A stretch of 64,000 nucleotides of DNA, from positions 1 to 64,000 of the forward strand of contig NZ_JQGJ02000023.1 of the NCBI RefSeq assembly GCF_000802155.2, in the 5' to 3' direction. The notes under the pieces were generated by a model. That model was given only the letters and a program-made list of their open reading frames with translations, had not been told where the DNA came from and searched no databases. Below are positions 53,188 through 62,402 of the stretch, piece after piece (positions within the stretch are counted from its first letter, which is position 1; the number at the start of each line of letters is the position of its first letter). A program made the translations under genes and the position numbers. Origin of the DNA: Pseudomonas frederiksbergensis (lineage in GTDB: Bacteria; Pseudomonadota; Gammaproteobacteria; Pseudomonadales; Pseudomonadaceae).

Positions 53188-54393
53188 TCACAGGGTCACG
53201 CTCAACAACCAGCCCGCGACACCACTACCAACTACGACCAGCCAGGGCGGCAGCTTCCAGAACATCAGGGCAACCAGTGCCACAAGGGCCAAGCCGAAGT
53301 CTTGCGGTACGTGAATCGCGCTCGTCCATACCGGTTGATAGAGGGCTGCCAGCAGCAGGCCAACCACGGCCGCATTGATGCCCAACAACGCCGCTTGAGT
53401 TCGGGTGTTGCGGCGCAGACGTTCCCAGAACGGTAACGCACCCACGACCAGCAGGAAGGACGGCGCGAAGATCGCCAGCAGGCAGACCAAGCCACCCAAC
53501 CAGCCGGAGGGTGCCTGGTTCATCGAAGCACCGAGAAACGCCGCAAAGGTGAACAAAGGGCCAGGAACGGCCTGCGCGGCGCCGTAGCCTGCCAGAAATG
53601 CGTCATTGCTGACCCAGCCGGAAGGCACCACTTCGGCTTGTAACAGCGGTAGCACGACGTGCCCGCCACCAAAGACCAGTGATCCGGCCCGGTAAAAGGC
53701 ATCCACCATCGACAGCGTCTGATTCGGGAACATGGCTGTCAACAACGGCAACCCCATCAGTAGCGCAAAGAACAGCGTCAGCCAGAACAAGCCAACGCGA
53801 CGCCGGATGGCAATCGGCAACGGATCATGCGGTGCCCCCTTCTGAGGTTTGAATAGCGACAGGCCAATGACCGCAGCAATGGCGATGACCCCCACCTGCC
53901 CCCAGGCGGACGGCACCAGAAGAACAAAACAGGTTGCCGCCGCCATAATGGTGATGCGCGGTGCGTCTGGACAGAGATTGCGAGCCATTCCCCATACGGC
54001 TTGTGCGACCACCGCCACGGCGACCACCTTCAATCCGTGCAGTACACCGGACGGCATCGCGTCCCCGTAGCTGGCAATGCCCAGCGCAAACAGGATCAGC
54101 GCAATCGCTGAAGGCAGCGTGAAACCCGCCCACGCAGCCAACGCCCCGGCATAGCCGGATCGGGACAGCCCAATTGCGATGCCGACCTGACTGCTGGCCG
54201 GCCCCGGCAGGAACTGGCAGAGGGCGACCAAATCCGCATAGCTGCGCTCGGTCAACCACTGCCGCCGCATCACGAACTCATCGCGAAAGTAGCCCAAATG
54301 GGCAATCGGGCCGCCGAAGGAGATCAGGCCCAGTCGGAGAAAGATCAGAAATACAGCCCAAGGGCTGCGGTCAGTCTTGGTGGTATCGGTCAT
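53188..54393 (-). CDS. chrA: Chromate efflux transporter ChrA
   Basis: A 401-residue, two-domain (long-chain) CHR-family protein that expels chromate from the cytoplasm. Each half begins with the CHR motif: LRLGLISFGGPIAHLGYFRD near the N-terminus with SYADLVALCQFLPGPASSQ, and FYRAGSLVFGGGHVVLPLLQ with GYGAAQAVPGPLFTFA in the second half. About ten membrane helices are expected. It forms a unit with padR and is divergent from the TauE/SafE gene. Confidence 0.93.
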   Translation of the reverse strand: MTDTTKTDRSPWAVFLIFLRLGLISFGGPIAHLGYFRDEFVMRRQWLTERSYADLVALCQFLPGPASSQVGIAIGLSRSGYAGALAAWAGFTLPSAIALILFALGIASYGDAMPSGVLHGLKVVAVAVVAQAVWGMARNLCPDAPRITIMAAATCFVLLVPSAWGQVGVIAIAAVIGLSLFKPQKGAPHDPLPIAIRRRVGLFWLTLFFALLMGLPLLTAMFPNQTLSMVDAFYRAGSLVFGGGHVVLPLLQAEVVPSGWVSNDAFLAGYGAAQAVPGPLFTFAAFLGASMNQAPSGWLGGLVCLLAIFAPSFLLVVGALPFWERLRRNTRTQAALLGINAAVVGLLLAALYQPVWTSAIHVPQDFGLALVALVALMFWKLPPWLVVVGSGVAGWLLSVTL

Positions 54394-54428
54394 GGTCGCA
54401 TCTTGATTTCTGGTTTCGTTGGGCCATA

Positions 54429-54447
54429 ATAATCGAATTTCGATAAT
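54429..54447. promoter_or_regulatory. Palindrome between chrA and the TauE/SafE gene, candidate operator
   Basis: ATCGAA-T-TTCGAT (54432-54444) is a perfect dyad, extended by one mismatch and two more matched bases on each side. It sits in the middle of the 81-bp divergent intergenic region, where promoters for both genes must lie. The PadR protein encoded after chrA is the obvious candidate ligand. Confidence 0.5.
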
Positions 54448-54474
54448 GAAACACGATACATAAAGGTACGCATC

Positions 54475-55257
54475 ATGGAACTCGTTCTGATCGGCCTTGC
54501 GGCGCTGCTGACATCAGGGCTGACCTTTTTCTCAGGCTTCGGTTTGGGAACGATCCTGATGCCGGTGTTCGCGCTGTTCTTCCCGTTGCCGCTAGCCATC
54601 GCGGCGACTGCTGTGGTGCATTTCGCCAACAACCTCTTCAAGTTTGGACTGATGGCCCGGCAAGCCGATTGGCCTGTCGTGGCGAAGTTCAGCGTGCCTG
54701 CGGCTATCGCGGCGATTCTTGGTGCAGCATCCCTGACGTTGTTCGACCGACTGCCGGCCTTGTGGCAGTACAGCTTCGCTGACTCGGCTTTCGAGATCAC
54801 ACCTGTGAAGGCGGTTATCGGCGGTTTGATCGTGCTGTTTGCACTGCTGGAACTATCCCCGCGTATTCAAGCACTGGCCTTTCCTTCACGCTGGCTTCCC
54901 GTTGGTGGGGCGCTCTCGGGCTTCTTCGGAGGGCTCTCAGGCAATCAGGGTGCATTGCGCTCGGCGTTTCTGTTGAAAGCTGGCTTGTCCAAGGATGCGT
55001 TCGTGGCGACGGGGGTTGTCTCGGCGGTGATCGTCGATGCCGTGCGCCTCGTGGTGTATGGCACCGCCATGCTTGCCGGTCAATTTTCCCAGGCTCAGGC
55101 ACTGGTACTGCCTGTTGCCGTTGGGACAATCTGCGCATTCATCGGCGCTTTCGTGGGCAAGCGCGTCTTGCAGAAGGTCACGCTGCGCACGGTACAGCAC
55201 ACCGTTGCTATAGCCATGCTAGGCATAGGAACGGGGTTGGCCCTTGGCTTGCTCTAG
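54475..55257 (+). CDS. TauE/SafE-family anion exporter
   Basis: A 260-residue membrane protein with about eight helices, of the TauE/SafE (DUF81) family of sulfite/organosulfonate/anion exporters. The duplicated motif is visible in LTSGLTFFSGFGLGTILMPV and GALSGFFGGLSGNQGALRSA. It is divergent from chrA, and the pairing of an oxyanion efflux gene with this exporter is suggestive of joint anion resistance; the substrate is unknown. Confidence 0.88.
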   Translation: MELVLIGLAALLTSGLTFFSGFGLGTILMPVFALFFPLPLAIAATAVVHFANNLFKFGLMARQADWPVVAKFSVPAAIAAILGAASLTLFDRLPALWQYSFADSAFEITPVKAVIGGLIVLFALLELSPRIQALAFPSRWLPVGGALSGFFGGLSGNQGALRSAFLLKAGLSKDAFVATGVVSAVIVDAVRLVVYGTAMLAGQFSQAQALVLPVAVGTICAFIGAFVGKRVLQKVTLRTVQHTVAIAMLGIGTGLALGLL

Positions 55258-55287
55258 GGGCTCCCAGCATCCGGCTGGATGTTGGGG

Positions 55288-55902
55288 TCATGGCTTGCTA
55301 AGCAGTTTCTCGCCATCTGAGCGCAGTTCACCCTTCGGCGAGATATGCCGGTACAGGGTCTGCCGCGTAATGCCGAGTTCTTGGCACAGAACGCCGACCT
55401 TGGTTTCGGGCTGCCCCATCGCGGCCATCGCCAGCCGCAGCTTGGCGGCAGTCATCTTGAATGGCCGACCACCTTTCCGGCCACGCGCCCGTGCCGAAGC
55501 TAGGCCCGCAATCGTGCGCTCGGCAATCAGTTCGCGCTCAAATTCGGCCAACGCCGCGAAGATGCCGAAGACCAGCTTGCCGGCGGCGGTTGTGGTGTCG
55601 ATGGCCGCGCCGTGGCCGGTCAGCACCTTGAGGCCGACGCCGCGCCCGGTCAGATCGTGCACGGTGTTAATCAGATGCCGCAGATCGCGCCCGAGCCTAT
55701 CCAGCTTCCACACGACGAGCGCATCCCCCTCCCGCAGCGCCTTCAGGCAGGCCGTCAGGCCAGGGCGATCCTCGCGCTTGCCGGACGCCTGATCTTCATA
55801 GAGCTGCGCCGGATCGACGCCGGCCGCAATCAGCGCGTCGCGCTGCAAATCGGTGGCCTGGGAGCCGTCCGCCTTCGATACCTGGATGTAGCCGATCAGC
55901 AT
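55288..55902 (-). CDS. tnpR: Tn3-family serine resolvase
   Basis: A 204-residue serine recombinase. The catalytic serine is S9 in MLIGYIQVSKADG; the active-site region VVWKLDRLGRDLRHL and the E-helix FGIFAALAEFERELIAERT are intact, and the C-terminal HTH reads VGVLCQELGITRQTLYRHI. The minus-strand frame is open far upstream, but the ATG at 55900-55902 with GGAGAAAC defines the start. The adjoining 97 bp must contain the res site; a short GTTCG/CGAAC dyad lies at 55923-55938. Confidence 0.93.
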   Translation of the reverse strand: MLIGYIQVSKADGSQATDLQRDALIAAGVDPAQLYEDQASGKREDRPGLTACLKALREGDALVVWKLDRLGRDLRHLINTVHDLTGRGVGLKVLTGHGAAIDTTTAAGKLVFGIFAALAEFERELIAERTIAGLASARARGRKGGRPFKMTAAKLRLAMAAMGQPETKVGVLCQELGITRQTLYRHISPKGELRSDGEKLLSKP

Positions 55903-55999
55903 GTTTCTCCTGTCACATATACGTTCGTTTTGTCGAACCGTTGCATTGCCCGTTGTGGTTGGCGTATAAACACATAAACACCTATTAGCGGAGAACGCC

Positions 56000-56239
56000 A
56001 TGAATACCATTCGCTGGAATGTCGCCGTCTCGGCCGACACCGACCAGTCGCTTCGGATGTTTCTGGCCAGCCAGGGCGGTGGCCGGAAAGGCGACCTGTC
56101 GCGCTTCATCGAAGAGGCTGTGCGGGCGCACATCCTGGAACTGAGCGCCGAGCAGGCCAAGGCCGCCAATGCCCATCTGAGTGAGGCAGAATTGACCGAC
56201 GCGGTTGACGAAGCGCTCGCCTGGGCACGTAAGCGCTGA
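56000..56239 (+). CDS. Ribbon-helix-helix antitoxin
   Basis: A 79-residue protein with an N-terminal ribbon-helix-helix fold (IRWNVAVSADTDQSLRMFLA, then GRKGDLSRFIEEAVRAHI) and an acidic C-terminal tail that would bind the toxin. It overlaps the PIN-domain gene by one base (TGATG). The pair lies between tnpR and tnpA, the position known for toxin-antitoxin modules built into Tn3-family transposons. A GGAG site precedes the ATG. Confidence 0.88.
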   Translation: MNTIRWNVAVSADTDQSLRMFLASQGGGRKGDLSRFIEEAVRAHILELSAEQAKAANAHLSEAELTDAVDEALAWARKR

Positions 56240-56649
56240 TGCGGGTCGTGTTGGATACCAACATCCTGTTCAGCGCCCTGATCTCGCCGCATGGCGCGCC
56301 CGATGCGATTTACCGTGCCTGGCGCGCCTCGCGTTTCGAGGTGGTGACCTCGTGGATGCAGCTCGATGAAATTCGCCGGGCCAGCCGCTACCCCAAGCTC
56401 CAGGCCATTCTTCAGCCCGCCAAAGTGGGAGCCATGATCAATAACCTGCAACGGGCTGTGGTACTGGAGCGTTTGACCATCGAGGTCGAAGCCGATGATC
56501 CGGATGACTCGTTTCTGCTGGCCATGGCCTTGGCAGGCGATGCGGACTACCTGGTGACCGGTGATCGCCGCGCTGGCCTGCTGCAACGCGGGCACATCGA
56601 GCGCACGCGGATCGTCACGCCCGCCGTGTTCTGCGCCGAGGTGCTGTGA
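56239..56649 (+). CDS. PIN-domain toxin (putative RNase)
   Basis: A 136-residue PIN-domain protein. The acidic metal-site residues are D6 (VLDTNILFSALI), E44 (QLDEIRRAS), D90 (DPDDSFLLAMA) and D109 (YLVTGDRRAG). PIN toxins cut RNA until neutralised by their antitoxin. It is coupled to the RHH antitoxin gene and lies 3 bp before the decayed transposase. Although the transposase is dead, both toxin and antitoxin frames are intact. Confidence 0.9.
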   Translation: MRVVLDTNILFSALISPHGAPDAIYRAWRASRFEVVTSWMQLDEIRRASRYPKLQAILQPAKVGAMINNLQRAVVLERLTIEVEADDPDDSFLLAMALAGDADYLVTGDRRAGLLQRGHIERTRIVTPAVFCAEVL

Positions 56650-56652
56650 TCG

Positions 56653-58933
56653 ATGCCGGTCGGTTTTCTGACTCAGGAGCAACGCGACGGTTTTGGCCGC
56701 TATGTCGATGCCCCCAGCCGTGAATAACTGGAACGTTACTTCCACCTGAGCGATGAAGACCGTGAAGCCGTCCAGGTGCTGCGGGGTAACCATAACCGCC
56801 TGGGTTATGCCGTTCTGCTGACCACCGTCCGCTTCGTGGGAGTTTTGCCGGACAAGCCCACCGCCGTGCCAGTGGAAGTTTTACATGTGCTTTGTCGCCA
56901 GCTTTTCTGGAAGCGCTGCTGCGCGACCTGTTTAGCAAATGCGGATAAGGCTGACAAAAAGGCGTACACGCATGCGCAGCCTGAAAGACCCTTATCGGGC
57001 GGCCGCGGCGGTCGCCGACGCGTGTAAGGTCGTGCTGGATAGCTCGATCAGCGATGACAGCGTGCGCGCCCGGTTTTTAACGACCTGCCGAGGACTACCC
57101 TGGAAAAGGCTCTGGAAGAGGTCAATGCGCTGATCCGTCCGGTCGATGACGTGTATTTCCTCGCACTGGAAGAGCGTTACCGCAGTGTGCGCCGCTTCCT
57201 GCCTGCTCTGCTCAAGCACATCCGCTTTGGCTTCAGCCCGGCCGGCAAGGGCGTGGCCGCCAGCCTCGACTGGTTGCAACTGAGCTTTCCCCATAGGAAA
57301 CCGGAGGATGATGCGCCGCAGGAGATCGTGGCCAAGGGCTGGCAGAAGCAGATTACCCGAGAAGATGGTTCCCTCGACATGGGCGCCAATGTGTTCTGCA
57401 CGCTCGATGCCCAGCGTACCACGCTACGCCGCCGCGATGTCTTCGTCTCGCCCAGTTGGCGCTATGCCGATCCCCGTCTCGGTCTGCTCGACGGGGCCGA
57501 GTGGCTGGCGGCGCGGCCGATCATCTGCCGTCGCTGGGCCTGAACATCGACGTCGGCACCACCCTGGACGCGCTGAGCGCGGAACTGGACGCCACTTGGC
57601 AGGCGGTGACCGCCCGCCTGCCCGATAACCCCGCGATTCAACTGAGCGAGAACACCGAGGGCAAGACTGAGCTGTCGCTCGGGGCGCTGGACAAGCTGGA
57701 CGAGCCCAGCGCGTTGCTGCAACTGCGTGCGGCCGTGGCCGACTTGCTGCCGCGTGTCGATCTGCCGGAAATCCTTCTGGAGATCGCTGCCCGCACCGGC
57801 TTTGCCGAGGCGTTCACCCATGTGTCCGAACGCAATGCACGGGCCGACAACCTGGTCACCGGCCTCTGCGCGGTGCTGCTGGGCGGGGCCTGCAACATCA
57901 GCCGGGAACCCTTGATCCGCAACGACAATCCGGCGTTGCGCCGTGAACGACTGTCCTGGGTTAGCCAGAACTATATCCGTGACGACACCCTGTCAGCGGC
58001 TAACGCCATTCTGGTGGGTGCGCAAAGCCAACTGGAGCTGGCTCAGGTCTGGGGTGTGGTGAGGTCGCCTTCGCCGATGGCATGCGCTTCGTCGTACCGG
58101 TGTGCACCGTGCATGCCGGGCCCAACCCGAAGTACTTCGGTAGCGGCCGGGCGTCACCTGGTACAACCTGATCTCCGACCAGTTCTCCGGCCTCAAGGCC
58201 ATCACCGTGCCTGGCACTCTGCGCGACAGCTTGGTACTGCTGGCCGTGGTGCTGGAACAGCAGACCGAGTTGCAGCCGACGCAAATCATGACCGACACCG
58301 GAGCCTACAGCGATGTGGTGTTCGGGCTGTTCCGCCTGCTTGGCTACCACTTCAGTCCGCGGCTGGCCGATGTCGGCGGTACCCGCTTCTGGCGCACGCG
58401 CCCGGACGCGGACTACGGCAAGCTCAACGGGCTGGCCCGCCAGTCGGTCAAGCTCGACCTGATCGCGCACCCTGCAAACCGGGGATCGCACCACTCGGTT
58501 AGTCCAGGCGCTGGCCGAGTTCGGGCGGATCGAGACAACCCTGCACACGCTGACCTACATTGATGGCGAGTCCAAGCGCCGCGCCACCCTGACCCAATTG
58601 AATCGGGGCGAAGGCCGACACAGCCTGGCCCGCGCCGTGTTCCATGGCAAACGCGGCGAGTTGCGTCAGCGCTACCGCGAAGGCCAGGAGGACCAGCTCG
58701 GTGCCTTGGGCCTGGTGGTGAACATCATCGCGTTATGGAACATGCTCTACATGACGGCGGCCGTGGAACGGCTCAAGCAGCACGGCTACCCGGTGCTGGA
58801 AGAGGATTTGGCCCGGTTATCACCGCTGATCTACTAGCACATCAACATGCTCGGGCGGTATTCGTTCGCGGTGCCGGAAGAAGTCGCGCGCGGCGAGCTG
58901 CGGCCGCTGCGCAATCCAGACGACGATCTGTGA
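56653..58933 (+). pseudogene. tnpA: Tn3-family transposase, multiply disrupted
   Basis: The N-terminal Tn3 transposase start MPVGFLTQEQRDGFGRYVDA stops at a TAA (56725-56727), followed by LERYFHLSDEDREAVQVLRG in the same frame. A deletion/frameshift follows around 56905-57090; the frame resumes with LIRPVDDVYFLALEERYRSV, shifts again near 57540 and 58060, and later blocks carry the DDE-region motifs ADGMRFVVPVC, MTDTGAYSDVVFG and GQEDQLGALGLVVNIIALWN. A premature TAG replaces a Glu codon at 58836-58838, near the end. At least five lesions mean that no active enzyme is made. No clear 38-bp terminal repeat was found after the stop at 58931-58933. Confidence 0.9.
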
Positions 58934-58989
58934 TCTGAACCGGTCTGCGCTTTATGCATCTGCGGGTGCCTATAACTACGGCTGTGTCC

Positions 58990-59200
58990 AACCAAACTGA
59001 GGAGCAGGCCGACGTCGAACTTTAGGCGTAGCACCTCTCGGATTTTACGCATGGATATACGCTCCACGACAACCTCTTCAACCTCTTCGCTTCGATAGAA
59101 GAGGTCGGTCGATGGTAATGAATAGTCCTGAGTCGCTGCCTGCCTGAGCGTAGGTCGGAACTGTGAGAAGTCACTGGTCTAAATGCTCGTAGAATCGGTG
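58990..59200 (-). mobile_element. IS21-family remnant (left end and start of istA)
   Basis: On the minus strand a frame begins MERISMRKIREVLRLKFDVG, the typical start of IS21 IstA transposases, and is lost after about 20 codons. Just upstream, around 59150-59210, the minus strand shows imperfect repeats such as GGACACCGATTCTACG and AGACCAGTGACTTCTCAC, like the multiple terminal repeats of this family. It directly follows the decayed Tn3 transposase. The rest of the gap 58934-59254 holds no gene. Confidence 0.6.
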
Positions 59201-59254
59201 TCCAAGTGCGCATGGAATTCCCATAGAGTCATACGTGTTCAAGTTAAGCCCGCG

Positions 59255-59971
59255 CTACAAGCGCAGCTTGCGACGGATTTTCTCGACCCGGTTACTGTTT
59301 AGGCTTTGCAACTCCTGACGCTCACGCAAGGTGACGATGTAACTCTCGCGGGTTCGTAAAATATGCCGGCTAAGCAGCGTTGCCAGCGCACCCTGCTTTC
59401 CCGTCTCAGCCAGTTCGATCATCCGGCGATGATCGTTGAACGAACGGTCTGGCTCGTGTCTGGCACATCGAGCCAAGTGGGTGCGCAAAGCCGCGACACG
59501 ACCGAGATTACGTTCGTAAGCATCCACTAAATAACGATTGGCGCTGAACTTTAAAAAGCTTAAGTGAAATTCAGTGTCGGCGGCGCCATAGCTCAAACGG
59601 TCGTTCTGCTCCAGCGCGCTGATCATCTGCGTCAGCGCGCCACGCATCGCCTGGAGCGTGGCTTGAGGGTTGCGCTCAAACGCACGGCGTGAGGCCTCGA
59701 CTTCGAGCGTTACACGATGTTCGCACAACTCGACAATATCAGCCTCGGTAGGGCTGAACACGAAGCTGCCTGACTTAGCGACCACGTTCACCAGTCCCTC
59801 GGTCTGCAGCAGTGCCAGCGCCTCGCGCACCGGCGTGCGGCTGACCTCAAAGGCCGCCGCCAAGCTTTCTTCAGAAAGCGCCTCCCCCAAATCCAGACGT
59901 GCAGAGACGATAGCTTCACGGATATTGGCGGCCAAGCGTACGACGAGAGATTTTTCTACGGTTTTGCTCAT
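59255..59971 (-). CDS. FadR-subfamily GntR regulator
   Basis: A 238-residue regulator with a GntR winged helix (about 10-75; SEESLAAAFEVSRTPVREAL) and an FCD-type all-helical effector domain (LCEHRVTLEVEASRRAFERN, AADTEFHLSFLKFSANRYLV, FNDHRRMIELAETGKQGAL), with the metal-binding His residues in place. The start is uncertain: the ATG at 59969-59971 is chosen, and a further ATG lies at 59990-59992. It is divergent from the D-2-hydroxyacid dehydrogenase gene and probably controls it; a GntR-like palindrome lies between them. Confidence 0.88.
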   Translation of the reverse strand: MSKTVEKSLVVRLAANIREAIVSARLDLGEALSEESLAAAFEVSRTPVREALALLQTEGLVNVVAKSGSFVFSPTEADIVELCEHRVTLEVEASRRAFERNPQATLQAMRGALTQMISALEQNDRLSYGAADTEFHLSFLKFSANRYLVDAYERNLGRVAALRTHLARCARHEPDRSFNDHRRMIELAETGKQGALATLLSRHILRTRESYIVTLRERQELQSLNSNRVEKIRRKLRL

Positions 59972-60048
59972 TGGATCTACACAGGTTTTCATCGCCGAGC
60001 TATGGCTCAAGGCTGTGATCACAATGATAACGGAACAGCGCCTTTAAA

Positions 60049-60060
60049 CTTGTATACTAG
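60049..60060. promoter_or_regulatory. GntR/FadR-type operator candidate
   Basis: CTTGTATACTAG is a 12-bp dyad with one mismatched pair around GTATAC, similar to the GT-N-AC operators of FadR-group GntR regulators. It lies 47 bp upstream of the dehydrogenase start and next to the regulator gene. Confidence 0.45.
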
Positions 60061-60106
60061 TTGTTGTACCCTAGATTATTACACCAACAATAAAATGGAC
60101 CTTCCA

Positions 60107-61507
60107 ATGTCTACTCACCATGCGCTTCAAACATCTCCCATGCCCACCCTGCTCGATGCTTTACGCGAGCTGCTCGGTGAGCGATTGAGTACAAGCCGTA
60201 CCGAATGCGAGCAGCACGGGCGCGGAGAGTCTTATCATCAGACATTACCGCCGGACGCAGTGTGTTATGCCGAGTCCACGGCCGAGGTTGCGACTATCGT
60301 CAAACTCTGCGCCGCACAGCGGGTGCCGATAATTGCCTTTGGTGCTGGCACGTCGCTGGAAGGCCATGTGGGTGCCGCAATTGGCGGAGTCTGTATTGAT
60401 CTGAGCCGCATGCAGAGAATCATCGATGTTCGTCCCGACGATCTGGATGTGACTGTCGAAGCAGGCGTCACCCGCATGCAACTTAATGCCGAACTGCGCA
60501 CCACTGGCTTATTCTTCCCGGTCGATCCAGGGGGAGAAAGCACCTTAGGCGGCATGGCGGCAACCCGGGCATCAGGCACTAATGCAGTGCGCTACGGGAC
60601 AATGCGCGAGAACGTATTGAACCTCACCGTGGTATTGGCCGATGGGCAAGTGATCAAGACCGGTGGCCGTGCACGCAAATCTGCTGCCGGTTACGACCTC
60701 ACGCGATTATTCGTTGGTTCGGAAGGCACGCTGGGTATCATCACTGAAGTCACGCTGCGCCTTTACGGCATCCCTGAAACCACCTGCGTGGCAGTGTGCA
60801 CTTTCCCGACGATTGCCTCGGCGGTGAGTTCAGTGGTTTCAATCATTCAATACGGCATCCCGGCCTCTCGCGTTGAGTTGCTGGATGCGCGCACGGTGCA
60901 GGCGGTAAACCGCTTTTCCCAGATGCGGCTGACGGAGACGCCGACACTTTTTTTCGAGTTCGCGGGATCCCCGGCCAGCGTGGCGGAACAAGTCGAGCTG
61001 ACGCAGGAAATTGTTGAAAGCAACGGTGCACTGGGTTTCCAGACTGCAGCCGATGCTGATGCCCGCAGTGCGCTATGGCGTGCCAGACACAATGTTCACT
61101 ATGCGATGCAGTCCATGCGCCCGAATGCGCGAATCTGGAGTACCGACGTGTGTGTGCCGATTTCAGCGTTGACCCAATGCATCGCCGAAACAGCTGAAGA
61201 TGTCGCCAAGGTCTCATTTTTCGTAGGCGTAGTCGGGCATGTGGGCGATGGCAACTTCCACTTGGGGTTGGTGGTCGATCCGGATAATGAAGCAGAAATG
61301 GCTGAGGCCGAGGCTCTCAATGAGCGTGTAGTAGAGCGTGCTATTGCGCTGGACGGCACATGTACCGGTGAGCATGGAATTGGTTCAGGGAAAATAAAGT
61401 ATATGGCGCTGGAGCACGGTGCAGCAGTTGGAGTAATGCGTTTGATCAAGCAAGCGCTAGATCCCTTAGGACTGATGAACCCCGGAAAAATCCTTCCCGA
61501 AGCTTGA
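60107..61507 (+). CDS. FAD-linked D-2-hydroxyacid dehydrogenase (D-lactate dehydrogenase/GlcD type)
   Basis: A 466-residue flavoprotein with an FAD-binding type 4 (PCMH/VAO) domain (IIAFGAGTSLEGHVGAAIGG, FPVDPGGESTLGGMAATRAS, RLFVGSEGTLGIITEVTLR) and a C-terminal FAD-oxidase domain with the metal/substrate motifs GHVGDGNFHLGLVVDP and CTGEHGIGSGKIKYM. Known members oxidise D-lactate, glycolate or other D-2-hydroxyacids and pass electrons to cytochrome c or quinone. Start choice: the ATG at 60107 is preferred, 60095 is possible. Divergent from the FadR-type regulator, followed by the IclR gene. Confidence 0.88.
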   Translation: MSTHHALQTSPMPTLLDALRELLGERLSTSRTECEQHGRGESYHQTLPPDAVCYAESTAEVATIVKLCAAQRVPIIAFGAGTSLEGHVGAAIGGVCIDLSRMQRIIDVRPDDLDVTVEAGVTRMQLNAELRTTGLFFPVDPGGESTLGGMAATRASGTNAVRYGTMRENVLNLTVVLADGQVIKTGGRARKSAAGYDLTRLFVGSEGTLGIITEVTLRLYGIPETTCVAVCTFPTIASAVSSVVSIIQYGIPASRVELLDARTVQAVNRFSQMRLTETPTLFFEFAGSPASVAEQVELTQEIVESNGALGFQTAADADARSALWRARHNVHYAMQSMRPNARIWSTDVCVPISALTQCIAETAEDVAKVSFFVGVVGHVGDGNFHLGLVVDPDNEAEMAEAEALNERVVERAIALDGTCTGEHGIGSGKIKYMALEHGAAVGVMRLIKQALDPLGLMNPGKILPEA

Positions 61508-61627
61508 CGCCCAGGGTGAAAGGCCACGCCTTCAACATCGGCATGCCTGTACTGGAGGCTTTTGGCTGGGTATTGGTAACAGTGCAGGGTAGAATGCCCA
61601 CCCCAATTGTTGACTGCGCCAGTGCCT

Positions 61628-62392
61628 ATGAAACCTCCACGCCAACTCGCCAGCCAAACCCTCTTTCGTGGGCTTGAGGTCGTCGATGCTGTTGCTGATG
61701 GCCTCACTACGCTTCCAGAGATCAGTGCTCGTCTGGCCGTTTCGGTCAGCACGACTCATCGCTTGGCCTCTGCGCTCGTGCAGATCGGTTATCTTCGTTT
61801 CGAAGCACGAAAGGGCTACAGCCTCGGACCGCATTTAATCGAGCTAGGCTTCAAAGCCCATCGCCAGTCCGACTTGGCGACCCGTGCCCGTCCGCACTTG
61901 CAGGCCTTGGCCGACCTGACCCACGACACTGTGCATTTGGCTACGATGCTGGATGAACAGGTAGTATATCTAGACAAAATTGCCGGTTCGCGCGCCGTGC
62001 AAGTCAGTTCGTTGATTGGTGGCCGCAAGCGCCTCTGCAGTACGGGTGTTGGCAAGGCATTGCTACTGGACGAAACGGAGCAGCGTTGGACTGAGCTGTA
62101 CCGGCAAGACACGGCCAGTGGTTTTTGCGAAGCCAAGGACGAGGCAGACTGGTTGGCGTTAATGCGCGGGTATGTGGCTGAAGGTTATGCATTTGACTTG
62201 GGTGAGGATGACGAAGCGATTCGCTGCGTTGCTGCGCCGATTCGTGATGCCAGTCGCCAGATAGTCGGTGCCGTCAGCGTATCAAGTACGGTTCAGTACA
62301 TGGATGCCGCGCGGATGCAGGCGCTGATTACAGTCGTGCAAAAGAGCGCAGCGTGTATCGGTCGCGAATTGGGCGGCGGATACACGCTGTAG
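61628..62392 (+). CDS. IclR-family transcriptional regulator
   Basis: A 254-residue regulator with an N-terminal winged helix (LASQTLFRGLEVVDAVADGL, ISARLAVSVSTTHRLASALV) and an IclR effector domain (GKALLLDETEQRW, then GEDDEAIRCVAAPIRDASRQ and IVGAVSVSST). The ATG at 61628 is preferred to upstream TTG codons. It lies between the dehydrogenase and the converging GntP permease gene and is a likely local regulator, perhaps of the aldolase-permease unit. Confidence 0.88.
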   Translation: MKPPRQLASQTLFRGLEVVDAVADGLTTLPEISARLAVSVSTTHRLASALVQIGYLRFEARKGYSLGPHLIELGFKAHRQSDLATRARPHLQALADLTHDTVHLATMLDEQVVYLDKIAGSRAVQVSSLIGGRKRLCSTGVGKALLLDETEQRWTELYRQDTASGFCEAKDEADWLALMRGYVAEGYAFDLGEDDEAIRCVAAPIRDASRQIVGAVSVSSTVQYMDAARMQALITVVQKSAACIGRELGGGYTL

Positions 62393-62402
62393 CTCAAATC
62401 GG

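Noticed and set aside
55903..56793. Minus-strand frame extending the resolvase to 501 codons
   Set aside because: The extension is antisense to the toxin-antitoxin genes; the resolvase start MLIGYIQVS is at 55902 with a good ribosome site.
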